A stretch of DNA of 64,000 nt from Armatimonadota bacterium (GTDB lineage: Bacteria > Armatimonadota > Fimbriimonadia > Fimbriimonadales > Fimbriimonadaceae), in contig JAKOXK010000001.1 in the NCBI GenBank assembly GCA_029781035.1, positions 1-64,000 on the forward strand, given 5' to 3'. Positions 9,716 through 19,196 of the stretch are shown here, piece after piece (within the stretch, counting starts at the first letter, position 1; each line of letters opens with the position of its first letter). Below the pieces are notes generated by a model, which had not been told where the DNA came from, did not search any database, and saw only the letters and a list, made by a program, of their open reading frames with translations. The position numbers were made by a program, and so were the translations under genes.

Positions 9716-11260
9716 TCAACTCACCTCCAGGTAGCTTGCGAGCCCTTGCAGGCCACCTTCCCTTCCGTAACCGCTCTCCTTGTACCCACCAAAGGGTGAC
9801 GAAGGGTCGAACTTGTTGAAAGTGTTCGCCCAAACGACTCCAGACTTCAGTTTGGACAGCACCTTGTACGTCTTCGACCCCTTGTCGGTCCAGACTCCAG
9901 CGCTGAGGCCATAGGGGGTGTTGTTGGCTTTCTCGATGGCTTCTTCCGGTGTCCGAAAACTCATGGCTGCGAGTACCGGGCCGAAGATCTCTTCCTGAGC
10001 GATCCTATTCGTCTGGGCGACCCCCTTGAACACGGACGGCCGGAACCAAAATCCCCGCTCAGGTAGACCACAGCGTGTCTGAATGAGGTCGCATCCGTCG
10101 TCAAGGCCGCTCTGGACGAGTTCCTCGATCTTTCTGAGCTGCGCGGCCGAGTTGATGGCACCGATGTCGGTGTTCTTGTCGAGCGGATCACCGACCACCA
10201 ACGTCTGCATCCGGTCCTCGAGCTTCTGCATGACCGTCCCGAAAACGCTCTCCTGCACGAGCAAGCGCGAACCGGCACAGCACACGTGCCCCTGGTTGAA
10301 GAAAATGCCGTTGACGATGCCTTCGACGGCCTGGTCGATGGAAGCGTCCTCAAAGACGATGTTGGCCGCCTTGCCACCGAGTTCGAGGGTCAAGTGTTTG
10401 GCTCTGGCTGTCCGCTGGATGAGCTTCCCGACTTCAGTGCTGCCCGTGAACGCGATCTTGTCGACTCCTTCGTGGGCGACCAACGCAGCTCCGGTCTCGC
10501 CCGCGCCCGTCACGATATTGACGACCCCAGGTGGAAGTTCTGCTTGCACTAGGACATCGGCCAACAAAAGCGCGGTGAGGGGTGTGGTTTCGGCCGGCTT
10601 GAGGACGCAGGTGTTGCCTGTCGCTAAGGCCGGCGCCAGCTTCCAAGCGGCCATCAGCAGGGGGAAATTCCACGGGATGATTTGGCCGGCGACGCCCAGG
10701 GGTCGTACCGATCGTCCCGGGAACGCATAGGGAAGTTTGTCCGCCCAGCCGGCATAGTAGAAGAAATGGGCTGCGGCCAAAGGTACGTCGACGTCCCGGC
10801 TCTCTCGTATCGGCTTGCCGCCGTCCAAGCTCTCGAGGACAGCGAACTCTCGAGCCCGCTCTTGCAGGATCCGCGCGATCCGGAACACGTACTTCGCCCT
10901 GTCGGAAGCGGGCATCCCAGACCAACCCGGCAGGGCCGAGCGCGCGGCCCGGACGGCTTGATCTACGTCTTCCTGGCTGCCGACTGCGACTTCACCTAAG
11001 ACTTCTTCCGTAGCGGGATTGATCGTCGCGAAGTACTGGCCCGAGCGCGGCTCGACGAACCTGCCGCCGATAAAGTGACCCTGGCGGCTTGGCACTGAGA
11101 CGATCTCCTTCGACTCTGGTGCCGGGGAGTAGGGCCACTTGCCTCCAAACTTCAGAGTCGGCCGTTGGCCCGCTGTCGGCACGACCTCAGCGCCACTCGG
11201 GTCGAGCCCGTTTTCGACGAGTGCTGTGAGTGTCTTTCTCGACGCCTTTGTGCTGCTCAT
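9716..11260 (-). CDS. Aldehyde dehydrogenase, full length
   Basis: 514 aa. PLGVAGQIIPWNFPLLMAAWKLAPALATGNTCVLKPAE, FTGSTEVGK, LELGGKAANIVFEDA, FFNQGHVCCAGSR (catalytic Cys), EEIFGPVL. Confidence 0.95.
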   Translation of the reverse strand: MSSTKASRKTLTALVENGLDPSGAEVVPTAGQRPTLKFGGKWPYSPAPESKEIVSVPSRQGHFIGGRFVEPRSGQYFATINPATEEVLGEVAVGSQEDVDQAVRAARSALPGWSGMPASDRAKYVFRIARILQERAREFAVLESLDGGKPIRESRDVDVPLAAAHFFYYAGWADKLPYAFPGRSVRPLGVAGQIIPWNFPLLMAAWKLAPALATGNTCVLKPAETTPLTALLLADVLVQAELPPGVVNIVTGAGETGAALVAHEGVDKIAFTGSTEVGKLIQRTARAKHLTLELGGKAANIVFEDASIDQAVEGIVNGIFFNQGHVCCAGSRLLVQESVFGTVMQKLEDRMQTLVVGDPLDKNTDIGAINSAAQLRKIEELVQSGLDDGCDLIQTRCGLPERGFWFRPSVFKGVAQTNRIAQEEIFGPVLAAMSFRTPEEAIEKANNTPYGLSAGVWTDKGSKTYKVLSKLKSGVVWANTFNKFDPSSPFGGYKESGYGREGGLQGLASYLEVS

Positions 11261-11479
11261 GCGGTGATCCCCGTACCGGTGCCTGGCCTGGAATTTACCT
11301 CTGGGACGACTCTGGACCCGTCGACGCTTGCGTACCGGCCCTTATGCCTGACTTTGGACACAACCGGCTCGGGAATGACGGGAGTCATCTTTGAAACCGG
11401 ATAGAACCATCCAGACTCGTTCTCATGGGCCCGCAGCCCGAACCCTGAACAGCGCTGAGGGAATCCCAGGAAGGAGACA

Positions 11480-12766
11480 ATGTCCGCAACCGCCTTGTTG
11501 ATCGCATCCACCGTCCTCGGACAGATTTCGGGGCAACCGAACCTGCGCCCAAAGCCGCCAATACAGTCGGTCACAGAACACGAGCGGGGACTTTACGAAC
11601 GGCTTGTCTATCCCCTGCTGAGAAACCCCGAGTGGAAGGAGGGGTTCGCCTATCCTGCAGGCCACTTCCTGATGGTGCCCCTTCATGCAGCTTACTGGTT
11701 GCACCAGCCGGATTGGCAAGCCGCCTTTCGTGACCAGTTCACTCGCATGTTGGCGGCACCGCCCGAGGATTTCACCACCAATCCCCTGGCCCGCAGCCAA
11801 TACTTCTACTTGGCCAGTGAGTTCCTAGTCCTCGAACTTGAGACCAACGGCCGCAGTCAGCTGACCCGCCGGCTGGAAACGTTCCTGACGCGTGAAATCT
11901 CCAACCGCTGGACTCGACAAGACGCCATCGCGTTCGACCACAAGCCGTTTACCGGGGTGAAGGCGCGTCTCGACCACAAGCTGTCCCTGTCAAGGTCTGC
12001 TGTCTCGTACTACAGAGCGATCACGGACGAAGAGATGTTCCTCTTCGCCATAGCATCGGACTTGGCTCATGCAGCACGGATTCAGGGAACGCTCTCGTCC
12101 CTCAACAAGAACGTCGATGAAATGGGGGACTACCTGCAGGCAGTGATCGCCGACCGGGGTTCAGACACATCGGGCGGAGGTTGGTCTTTCGACACAGGCG
12201 TTTGGGCAGACCACCCGGACGACGCCTATGCCCAACACCTCGCTGCTTACTCCGGGATGAAACCGCTCAAGCGTCCTCAGGTCGCTTGGGACAGCTCGCA
12301 CTTCCACCGCTTCGGGCTGTTCGTTGTCTCCTATCGAGACGCCTTCGCGATCGGATCGGCTCCGTACAAGCGGTTCGAGTCCATTCGACTTCAGTTGGCG
12401 ACTCAGTTCAAGTCCCAAGTCTTGCTGCCGCCTTCAGACGGGTTCCCCAACTTCAGGACGAAGAACTACATGGACGGTTGGAACGGCCTTTATCGCTATG
12501 GAAGTGACCCGCAACTAGGCGCGCACAAGGGTTACGGCGGATACCAGCTATCCGGAACCTTCTTTTTGGGATGGTGGGCCTTTCTCAACGACCCCGGCAT
12601 CCTCGGAGCCTACCAGCGTGCGAGCCGTCTCTTCCCTCTCTCCGAAACGGTGTTGCGGACCTATCTCGGACCGCTGTATACGGTCAACCGCTCGAAGAAG
12701 ACATGGTACGAGACGGGCATGGCAGAGCTGCTCACGAGTCTCAGCTCCAAATTCAGCCGAGATTGA
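11480..12766 (+). CDS. Secreted protein of unknown function, possibly an (alpha/alpha) toroid
   Basis: 428-aa ORF with N-terminal signal (MSATALLIASTVLGQISGQ), preceded by AAGGAG. No family recognised with confidence. Confidence 0.6.
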   Translation: MSATALLIASTVLGQISGQPNLRPKPPIQSVTEHERGLYERLVYPLLRNPEWKEGFAYPAGHFLMVPLHAAYWLHQPDWQAAFRDQFTRMLAAPPEDFTTNPLARSQYFYLASEFLVLELETNGRSQLTRRLETFLTREISNRWTRQDAIAFDHKPFTGVKARLDHKLSLSRSAVSYYRAITDEEMFLFAIASDLAHAARIQGTLSSLNKNVDEMGDYLQAVIADRGSDTSGGGWSFDTGVWADHPDDAYAQHLAAYSGMKPLKRPQVAWDSSHFHRFGLFVVSYRDAFAIGSAPYKRFESIRLQLATQFKSQVLLPPSDGFPNFRTKNYMDGWNGLYRYGSDPQLGAHKGYGGYQLSGTFFLGWWAFLNDPGILGAYQRASRLFPLSETVLRTYLGPLYTVNRSKKTWYETGMAELLTSLSSKFSRD

Positions 12767-12885
12767 GCCGGACGCGCGAAAAAGTCAGCCTTTCGCCACT
12801 AAATGTGACATTGTTCACGTCGAAATCGCAGGAAGTCGGTTTATCCTGTGTTGGTGACGGGAGCGAAGCGCCTATAACCGGAACC

Positions 12886-12954
12886 ATGCGACGATTTGAG
12901 CCTCACCCATTGGAGAGGAGGCGTTTGGGGAGCCAGCGGCCCCACCGGTTTTAG
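12886..12954 (+). CDS. Possible 22-aa Arg-rich small ORF (MRRFEPHPLERRRLGSQRPHRF) inside a candidate small transcript
   Basis: ATG...TAG read directly. No convincing Shine-Dalgarno. Flanked by the AACCGG/CCGGTT inverted repeat and followed by a terminator. Confidence 0.2.
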   Translation: MRRFEPHPLERRRLGSQRPHRF

Positions 12955-12989
12955 CTCAGTCCTTCTCGGCTCAACAGATGGCTGGGCAC

Positions 12990-13024
12990 GGCGGTCGGGC
13001 AGGTTTCGACCGCCGCTTTTCTTT
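12990..13024 (+). terminator. Rho-independent terminator-like hairpin
   Basis: GGCGGTCG-ggcaggttt-CGACCGCC then GCTTTTCTTT. Confidence 0.75.
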
Positions 13025-13043
13025 AACCGCCACGTCGTCGCCG

Positions 13044-13997
13044 TCAATCCAGGCTGAAGTAGTCCGCGCTTTGATAGCGGCCAGACACTTGCTTGGCGAG
13101 CTGCATGAGGAGGTCGTTGACCAGCCCGCTGGCGCCGAACCGAAAGAGGTCAGGGGTCAGCCAGTCGTCCCCCAGCGTCTCCGCCAGCATGACCAGGTAG
13201 TGCAGCGCCTCCTTTGCCGTTCGGATCCCCCCCGCCGGCTTCATCCCGACCTTGACCCCCGTCTCGTAGTAGTGGTCTCGGATCGCTTCGAGCATCACCA
13301 AGGTGACGGGCATCGTCGCAGCGGGCTGTATCTTGCCGGTCGAGGTCTTGATAAAGTCGGCGCCGGCGTCCATCGCCAGCCTACTAGCCCTTCTGACCGC
13401 GTCGTAGTTGCCGATCTCACCTGTCTCCAAAATGACTTTGAGGTGTGCGGTGCCACAGGCAGCCTTGAAGGCCGCGATCTCCTCGAACACTGTGTCGTAG
13501 TCGCCCTGCAAAAGTGCCCCACGGTTGACCACCATATCGATCTCGTCGGCACCGCTCGACCGGGCCTCACGAACGTCTTGGAGGCGGATTTCGAGGGGGT
13601 ACTGGCCACTGGGGAACCCAGTCGCAACGGAGGCGACCTTCACTCCAGTTCCCCGTAGCTCGTCGACAGCGGTCGAAACGAGGTTGGGGTAGACGCAGAC
13701 AGCAGCGACGCTCAGCGGGGCCATCTGATAACGATCCGTCAGGATCCGTTGGAGGTCGTTGGGCACAGGTTGCCTCGCCTTCCGGCACATCTGACGAACC
13801 TTTCCCTCAGTGTCCTTGCCCTCCAGTGTCGTCAAATCGCACATGGCCAGAGCCATGCACAGACCCTGTATCTTCGATTCGTTCTTGATGGAACGCTTCG
13901 TGAACCGAGCAGCACGCTCCTCGACGTTGACTTGGTCGACCGTCCGGTCGAGGGAGCCGTATTCACGGGACGATGCTGACGGCGACATCGCCTGCAT
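13044..13997 (-). CDS. deoC: Deoxyribose-phosphate aldolase
   Basis: VAAVCVYPNLV, VASVATGFPSGQ, ADEIDMVVNRGALLQGDYDTVFEEI, LKVILETGEI, GADFIKTSTGK, VGMKPAGGIRTAKEAL are DeoC signatures. Confidence 0.97.
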   Translation of the reverse strand: MQAMSPSASSREYGSLDRTVDQVNVEERAARFTKRSIKNESKIQGLCMALAMCDLTTLEGKDTEGKVRQMCRKARQPVPNDLQRILTDRYQMAPLSVAAVCVYPNLVSTAVDELRGTGVKVASVATGFPSGQYPLEIRLQDVREARSSGADEIDMVVNRGALLQGDYDTVFEEIAAFKAACGTAHLKVILETGEIGNYDAVRRASRLAMDAGADFIKTSTGKIQPAATMPVTLVMLEAIRDHYYETGVKVGMKPAGGIRTAKEALHYLVMLAETLGDDWLTPDLFRFGASGLVNDLLMQLAKQVSGRYQSADYFSLD

Positions 13998-14009
13998 TCT
14001 ACTGGCTAG

Positions 14010-14468
14010 TCAGGCCTCCGCCACCAAGGTGACCGGACCATCGTTCAGCAGTTCGACTCCCATGTGCTCCCCGAAGGCGCCAGTTGCGACTCGTGCCCCC
14101 AGTCGCCCGAGTTCGGCGACAAATGTCTCGAACAGGGCCTTGCCGGTCTCGTACCCCGCAGCGGCGGTGAAGCTCGGCCGCCGCTGGGTGGCATCGCCGT
14201 AGACTGTGAAATTGGAGACGGCCAACACATTGGCAGCGTTCAGTCCTCCCTTATCGGCCTCAAAGTCCCTCAGATTGAGGTTCATCTTTCCTTCGGCATC
14301 AGGGAAGACGCGCATGCCCACGACACGGTCGGCCAGTTTGCGCGCTTCCGACTCGGTGTCCTCTCTGCCTGCTGCGACGAGCACGAGAAACCCCGGACCA
14401 CACGAGCCGACCACCCGGCCCTCGACCGTCACCCGGGCCCACGAGACCCTCTGAACGACTGCGCGCAT
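14010..14468 (-). CDS. dtd: D-aminoacyl-tRNA deacylase
   Basis: MRAVVQRVSWARVTVEGRVVG...NFTVYGDATQRRPSFTAAA (DTD SQFTLY/GxRPSF-like motifs), GAFGEHMGVELLNDGPVTL. Confidence 0.96.
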   Translation of the reverse strand: MRAVVQRVSWARVTVEGRVVGSCGPGFLVLVAAGREDTESEARKLADRVVGMRVFPDAEGKMNLNLRDFEADKGGLNAANVLAVSNFTVYGDATQRRPSFTAAAGYETGKALFETFVAELGRLGARVATGAFGEHMGVELLNDGPVTLVAEA

Positions 14469-14484
14469 CGTCTTGGATTGTGCC

Positions 14485-16704
14485 TCAGGCTCCCATGACC
14501 CTCAGGATCGAGATCACGTCGGTCAGGTTGCCAATTTTGTTCATGACGACTTGAAGGTGGGCAACGTCCCGGACCTCAACCGTCACGTCGATCTCAGCCG
14601 TATGGTTCGGCAAGACCTTGACATTCATTCCGGAGATGTTGGTCTTGCTCTCGCCCAGGATCACCGAGATGTCCATCAGGAGGCCCTGGCGGTTCAACGT
14701 GATGATCTTGAGCTCGACGGGGTGCGCCGTCCCGTCGGGCGGCCACTCGAGCGGGATCAAGCGCTCGCTCTCCGTCTCCATGAGCCTGAGTGCGTTCGGG
14801 CAGGCCCTCCCGTGGATGATGATCCCGCGCCCCCTGGTCACGTAGCCGGATACGTCCTCGCCGGGAATCGGCTTGCAGCATTTGGCCCGGCGGAACATGA
14901 CGTTGTCCACTCCGCCCGCCACGATCGTGGCTTCCTTCTGAGGGCCTCGGATCTTGACGAAGGCGTCCGGCTGCTGCTCTCGGACGATTCCTTTGATCCT
15001 CTCGACCGCGGCCTGGACACTGAGGATGCCCTCACCGATGCGGGCGAACACGTCTTGGGCGTTCTCGCAATGTTTGAACTCCTTGGCGAGTTCATTCATC
15101 TTATCCTCACCGATGTACTGCTTGGGGTCGACCCCGGCTGCCCGCAGACCTCGTTCCAAGGCCTCCTTGCCACGGGCGGAACTCTCGTTGCGGTTCCTTC
15201 GGCGGAAGTAAGTCCGTAGTTTCGACTTGGCATGCGCGCTAGATACGAACTCGAGCCAGTCGAGGCTTGGCTGCGCGTTGGATCTCGTGATCAGTTCGAC
15301 GACGTCTCCGTTCTGGAGCTTGGTCGCCAGGGGGACCATGACCCCGTTAACACGGGCCCCGAAAGTCTTCAGACCAAGGTCGGTGTGGACCCGGAAAGCA
15401 AAGTCGATGGTGGTGGAGTCCTTGGGCAGATCGAGAACGTCGCCTTTGGGAGTGAAGACGAAAACCTGTTCGCTGAAGAGGTCGGTCGAGACCGTCCGCA
15501 GAAAGTCGCTCGAAGTCGTGTTGTCACTCGTCCAGTCGAAGAGCTGCCGCCGGAGCATGTCGATGCCACCGGCTTCGTGCTTGGCCCGACCCTCTTTGTA
15601 GCTGAAGTGAGCGGCCACGCCAAACTCGGCCACTTCGTGCATCGCCTTGGTCCGGATTTGGATCTCGAGGGGGTCGCCGCCTGGCCCAATGACCTTCGTG
15701 TGGAGCGACTGGTAGCCGTTTGGCTTGGGCATGGCGATGTAGTCGTAGAAGAGGCCCGGCATGGGTAGCCAAAGCTCGTGGACGATACCGAGCACCAAGT
15801 AGCACTCGAACGTTTCCTCCACGATGACCCGCATCGCCTGCAGATCGTAGATCTCTTCAAACGGGATGCCCTGTTTGACGACCTTGTTGAAGATGCTGTA
15901 AAGGTGTTTCGGACGGCTCGTGATGCTGGCAGACTCGAGTCCCCGCTCGTCGAGCCGTTTGCGAAGGATCCGCGTCGCCTGGTGGAGTTCATCTTCACGC
16001 TGGTGGCGTGTCTTAGAGACTTTCTCGCTGATCTCCTGGAACTCGTGAGGGTGCAGCGTTTTGAAAGCGAGGTCCTCCAACTGCCACTTGACCTGCCAGA
16101 TGCCGAGCCTTGCCGCGAGCGGCGCATAGACGTCCAGTGTCTCGTTGGCGATGCGCGTCTGCTTGTCCGGCGGGAGGGCGTCGAGCGTCCGCATGTTGTG
16201 CAGCCTGTCGGCCAACTTGATCACCATGACCCGGACATCTTGGGCCATGGCCAGCAGCATCTTGCGCAGGCTCTCGGCGGCCCGCGTCGTTTCCGCCGCG
16301 ATCCGTTGACGGTCGCTCGCGTCGGCCTTGACGTTGAGGCTCAACTTGGTCACTCCACCGACCAGGTGGGCGACATCGTCGCCGAACTGGGCGGCGACAT
16401 CCTCGATCTTGACGGCGGTGTCCTCGACCACGTCGTGCAACAGCGAGGCGATGATGGAGTCCTCGTCGGTCCGCAAAGCGGCCACGATCTTGGCGACCTC
16501 GACCGGATGCGTGACGTACGCCTCTCCCGACCGGCGGAACTGCCCTTCGTGGGCCTTGGCGGCCACGTTGTAGGCTGCGGTCACGCGCAACTCGTCCACG
16601 TCAGGCAGGTTCGCTTTGACGACGTCGAGCAGGCCGGACAAGCCGTCAGGCGTTCCGGTCGGGCCAGACTGGTCTGAAACGACGGCCATAGTTGACGTGC
16701 CCAC
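14485..16704 (-). CDS. rel: Bifunctional RelA/SpoT-type (p)ppGpp synthetase/hydrolase
   Basis: HD domain (YVTHPVEVAKI...ASLLHDVVEDT), synthetase (MPKPNGYQSLHTKVIGPGGDPLEIQIRT), TGS and ACT C-terminal domains. Confidence 0.96.
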   Translation of the reverse strand: MGTSTMAVVSDQSGPTGTPDGLSGLLDVVKANLPDVDELRVTAAYNVAAKAHEGQFRRSGEAYVTHPVEVAKIVAALRTDEDSIIASLLHDVVEDTAVKIEDVAAQFGDDVAHLVGGVTKLSLNVKADASDRQRIAAETTRAAESLRKMLLAMAQDVRVMVIKLADRLHNMRTLDALPPDKQTRIANETLDVYAPLAARLGIWQVKWQLEDLAFKTLHPHEFQEISEKVSKTRHQREDELHQATRILRKRLDERGLESASITSRPKHLYSIFNKVVKQGIPFEEIYDLQAMRVIVEETFECYLVLGIVHELWLPMPGLFYDYIAMPKPNGYQSLHTKVIGPGGDPLEIQIRTKAMHEVAEFGVAAHFSYKEGRAKHEAGGIDMLRRQLFDWTSDNTTSSDFLRTVSTDLFSEQVFVFTPKGDVLDLPKDSTTIDFAFRVHTDLGLKTFGARVNGVMVPLATKLQNGDVVELITRSNAQPSLDWLEFVSSAHAKSKLRTYFRRRNRNESSARGKEALERGLRAAGVDPKQYIGEDKMNELAKEFKHCENAQDVFARIGEGILSVQAAVERIKGIVREQQPDAFVKIRGPQKEATIVAGGVDNVMFRRAKCCKPIPGEDVSGYVTRGRGIIIHGRACPNALRLMETESERLIPLEWPPDGTAHPVELKIITLNRQGLLMDISVILGESKTNISGMNVKVLPNHTAEIDVTVEVRDVAHLQVVMNKIGNLTDVISILRVMGA

Positions 16705-16759
16705 AACCTCGGCTCAGGCCTCGGTTCGGGTGGAGGCGCTAGTTTATCTGACTCCGGTG

Positions 16760-17506
16760 TCAGGTAGGGAGAGCGCTGGCCCGCGAAGCCAGGATCTCAC
16801 GCACGGTCGCCGCCTGTTCGGGCGTGTCGACGGCGAGCGCGGTTCCCTGAGCGGGCGACATCTTGATGCGGACTCCATGTTCCATGAACCGGAGTTGCTC
16901 GAGGCTCTCCGCCAGTTCGAGTGGGCTGGGGCCCCAACCGGAATAGGCCGTGAGGGCGTTTCGGGCGATTGCGTAGAGTCCGATGTGCTTCTTGACGGGG
17001 ACGGTCCGCCGGGCGCGCGGATAGGGCACCGGGTAGCGGGAGAAGTACAGGGCGAAGTCTTCCGCGTCGGTGACGACTTTGACCACGGCGGGATTGTCCC
17101 ACTCGTCGTCGGGGCATTCGCAATACACGCTGGCCATGGCAATGCCCGGATCCTGCTGGACAGGACCGACACAGGCCACGATCGACGACGGATCCATCAA
17201 GGGCTCGTCGCCCTGGACGTTCACATAGAGGTCGGCTTGTATGAGTCCTGCGACTTCAGCCATCCGGTCGGTCCCGGTCGCATGGTCCGGCGAGGTCAGG
17301 ACGCCTTCGGCGCCAAAACTGGCGCAGGCCCGGACAATCTCGGGGTCGGGCGTCGCGACGACGACCCTTTCGGCCACTCCCGAAGCAAGGCTCGCCTCGA
17401 AAACCCACTGGACCATGGGCTTGCCACACAGGTCGGCGAGGGGCTTGCCGGGAAACCGCGTGCTGCCCATGCGCGCGGGAATGACGATCACGGTCCGCAC
17501 GTCCAA
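16760..17506 (-). CDS. kdsB: 3-deoxy-manno-octulosonate cytidylyltransferase
   Basis: VIVIPARMGSTRFPGKPLADLCGKPMVQWVFEAS, VATPDPEI, VNVQGDEPLMDP. The exact start is uncertain. Confidence 0.95.
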   Translation of the reverse strand: MDVRTVIVIPARMGSTRFPGKPLADLCGKPMVQWVFEASLASGVAERVVVATPDPEIVRACASFGAEGVLTSPDHATGTDRMAEVAGLIQADLYVNVQGDEPLMDPSSIVACVGPVQQDPGIAMASVYCECPDDEWDNPAVVKVVTDAEDFALYFSRYPVPYPRARRTVPVKKHIGLYAIARNALTAYSGWGPSPLELAESLEQLRFMEHGVRIKMSPAQGTALAVDTPEQAATVREILASRASALPT

Positions 17507-17610
17507 AATCGTACCCTTTCGACGAGCCTAGCAAATGTGCTTGAACTCGACGTTTTTTTGCCAAGTTTTTAAGTCTGCACAGGCCCATCCGCGCCCTTTC
17601 CCCTCCGTTC

Positions 17611-17620
17611 GTGATAGCAT
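17611..17620 (+). promoter_or_regulatory. Extended -10-like element GTGATAGCAT, 10 nt before ATG
   Basis: TGATAGCAT-N10-ATG; the same arrangement occurs before the two downstream paralogs. Confidence 0.55.
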
Positions 17621-17630
17621 GAAGGGTGCT

Positions 17631-19010
17631 ATGAGACATAGCTTGAAGATTCTTATCGCATGCGCGATGATAGCGAGCTCGGTCGCTGCCATGGCGCAGA
17701 AGAGTGCAAAGCTCATTCATGGAGGGATCGGCGTCCAACCAATCCAGATAGCCAAGGCTGTCGTGCACGTTGGCACAGACGGAAAGCTCCACTATGAGAG
17801 GGTCGGCAACTGGATCCCTTACAGCAAGGGCAACGTTGGCATCCAAGAGTCCATGAACGTGGCTCACGACACATTTGAGGGCGTGGACGATGGATCGGGC
17901 GGACTAATGCCCGGCGAGATCGCGGCCTACGGCGCACCCTGCAACACAGGAGTGGGTCAAACGCCGGACTCCCGGTGGTTCTTCGGCCCGACGTGGACGC
18001 AGGGCTGGTCCTACGACGATATGCCTTACACCGCTGCCTCCAAAGGCAAGCAGTCCGACCATGTCGCTGTCGCTTGGTACCAGGCCAACAGCGCTGTTTA
18101 CGACCTGCAGGTCGCCGTCTTCACGACGGAGGACTTCCCGCAGGACACGGCCGGTGCGAACGCTGAGCTCAACGGTGGCGCCTATCCTGGCATCGTCTTC
18201 AGCTTTGGCCCCCTGGCCGCTGGCGGCTACTACTACAGCGACATCGACCTTTCCGGCCAGGGACTGACTTTCCAGATCCCGAACGGCGGACAGGGCGGCG
18301 TGCTGCAGAGCGTCGGTGACGTGGACTCCAACACCAACACCCTCTACATCGTGGGTCAGCCCATGCTTTGGGGCATGAAGTCTGGCAACCCGACTCCGCA
18401 ACAGATCGGCGCGATCTGGACGGACTACAACCCGTCCGACCTGATCTTTGAGGACGGCGAGCTTCTGGACTACACCTACGGCGTCTGCCCGGATCCGCTC
18501 GGCCTCATGATCGGCTTCTACTATCCGGACAGCGGTACGACGACTGAGACCTTGGCTCCGACGACCAACACGATCAACCTCGGCAAACTGACCGCGGGCG
18601 ACGTGACCAGCTTGAAGGCCGATGACGGCAACGTCATGACGGTCTGCAAGTTCATCGTCCCGAGCCAGACGTCCCCGATCATCCGCATGACCCAGGCCTA
18701 CACCACGACCAAGTCGAACCCGACCAACATCGAGCTCGACGTTCGTGCGAAGCTGGTCAACGCTGGTGCGTTCAAGATCCGTGGGTTCCTCCACAACTAC
18801 ACGAGCTTGAGCGACGTCCAGGTGATCGTCGACACGACGCTCACGCTGAGCTACGCCACCTACACCGGCACGGCCTCTGGCACGCTGACCGACTACGTCG
18901 GCGCGAGCAACGCCATGCAGACCAAGATCGAAGTCCAGCAGACCGGACCGTCCACGGTCACGGCCCCGTGCGTGAACTTCGAGCTGGTCAACTTGATGGT
19001 CACCGGCTAA
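17631..19010 (+). CDS. Secreted protein of unknown function, paralog A of a three-gene tandem family
   Basis: Start chosen at MRHSLKILIACAMIASSVAAMAQK. Shares RVGNWIPY, PNGGQGG, GNPTPQQ, NVMTVCKFIVPSQTSPIIRMTQAYTTTKSNPTNIELDV and KIRGFLHNY with the two downstream ORFs. Confidence 0.85.
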   Translation: MRHSLKILIACAMIASSVAAMAQKSAKLIHGGIGVQPIQIAKAVVHVGTDGKLHYERVGNWIPYSKGNVGIQESMNVAHDTFEGVDDGSGGLMPGEIAAYGAPCNTGVGQTPDSRWFFGPTWTQGWSYDDMPYTAASKGKQSDHVAVAWYQANSAVYDLQVAVFTTEDFPQDTAGANAELNGGAYPGIVFSFGPLAAGGYYYSDIDLSGQGLTFQIPNGGQGGVLQSVGDVDSNTNTLYIVGQPMLWGMKSGNPTPQQIGAIWTDYNPSDLIFEDGELLDYTYGVCPDPLGLMIGFYYPDSGTTTETLAPTTNTINLGKLTAGDVTSLKADDGNVMTVCKFIVPSQTSPIIRMTQAYTTTKSNPTNIELDVRAKLVNAGAFKIRGFLHNYTSLSDVQVIVDTTLTLSYATYTGTASGTLTDYVGASNAMQTKIEVQQTGPSTVTAPCVNFELVNLMVTG

Positions 19011-19036
19011 CTGAGCTGGCAATGCCATACAACCGA

Positions 19037-19065
19037 GCCCCGCGGATATTTCCGCGGGGCTTTTT
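19037..19065 (+). terminator. Rho-independent terminator
   Basis: GCCCCGCGGA-tatt-TCCGCGGGGC-TTTTT directly downstream of paralog A. Confidence 0.92.
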
Positions 19066-19176
19066 CTATCCGATCGGTGTCCATCAATCCGGTCGGCACA
19101 AATACCGGATGAGCCCGTTGCTTACACGGGAGTTGAAAAACGGGTGTACCGGAGCCTGACCGCCCCCCGTCCAAAA

Positions 19177-19186
19177 GTGATAGCAT
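19177..19186 (+). promoter_or_regulatory. Extended -10-like element GTGATAGCAT, 10 nt before ATG
   Basis: TGATAGCAT-gtactttcgg-ATG; same spacing as paralogs A and C. Confidence 0.55.
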
Positions 19187-19196
19187 GTACTTTCGG

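Noticed and set aside
12945-13020. Possible tRNA suggested by TTAGCTCAGT
   Set aside because: No complete cloverleaf, no proper T-arm (GGTTCRA) or paired acceptor stem. The 3' hairpin is better explained as a terminator.
15778-16677. 299-aa + strand ORF
   Set aside because: Antisense to rel, which has unmistakable domain motifs.
17904-19028. 374-aa - strand ORF
   Set aside because: Antisense to secreted paralog A. Low-complexity Arg/Val/Asp sequence and no family motif.
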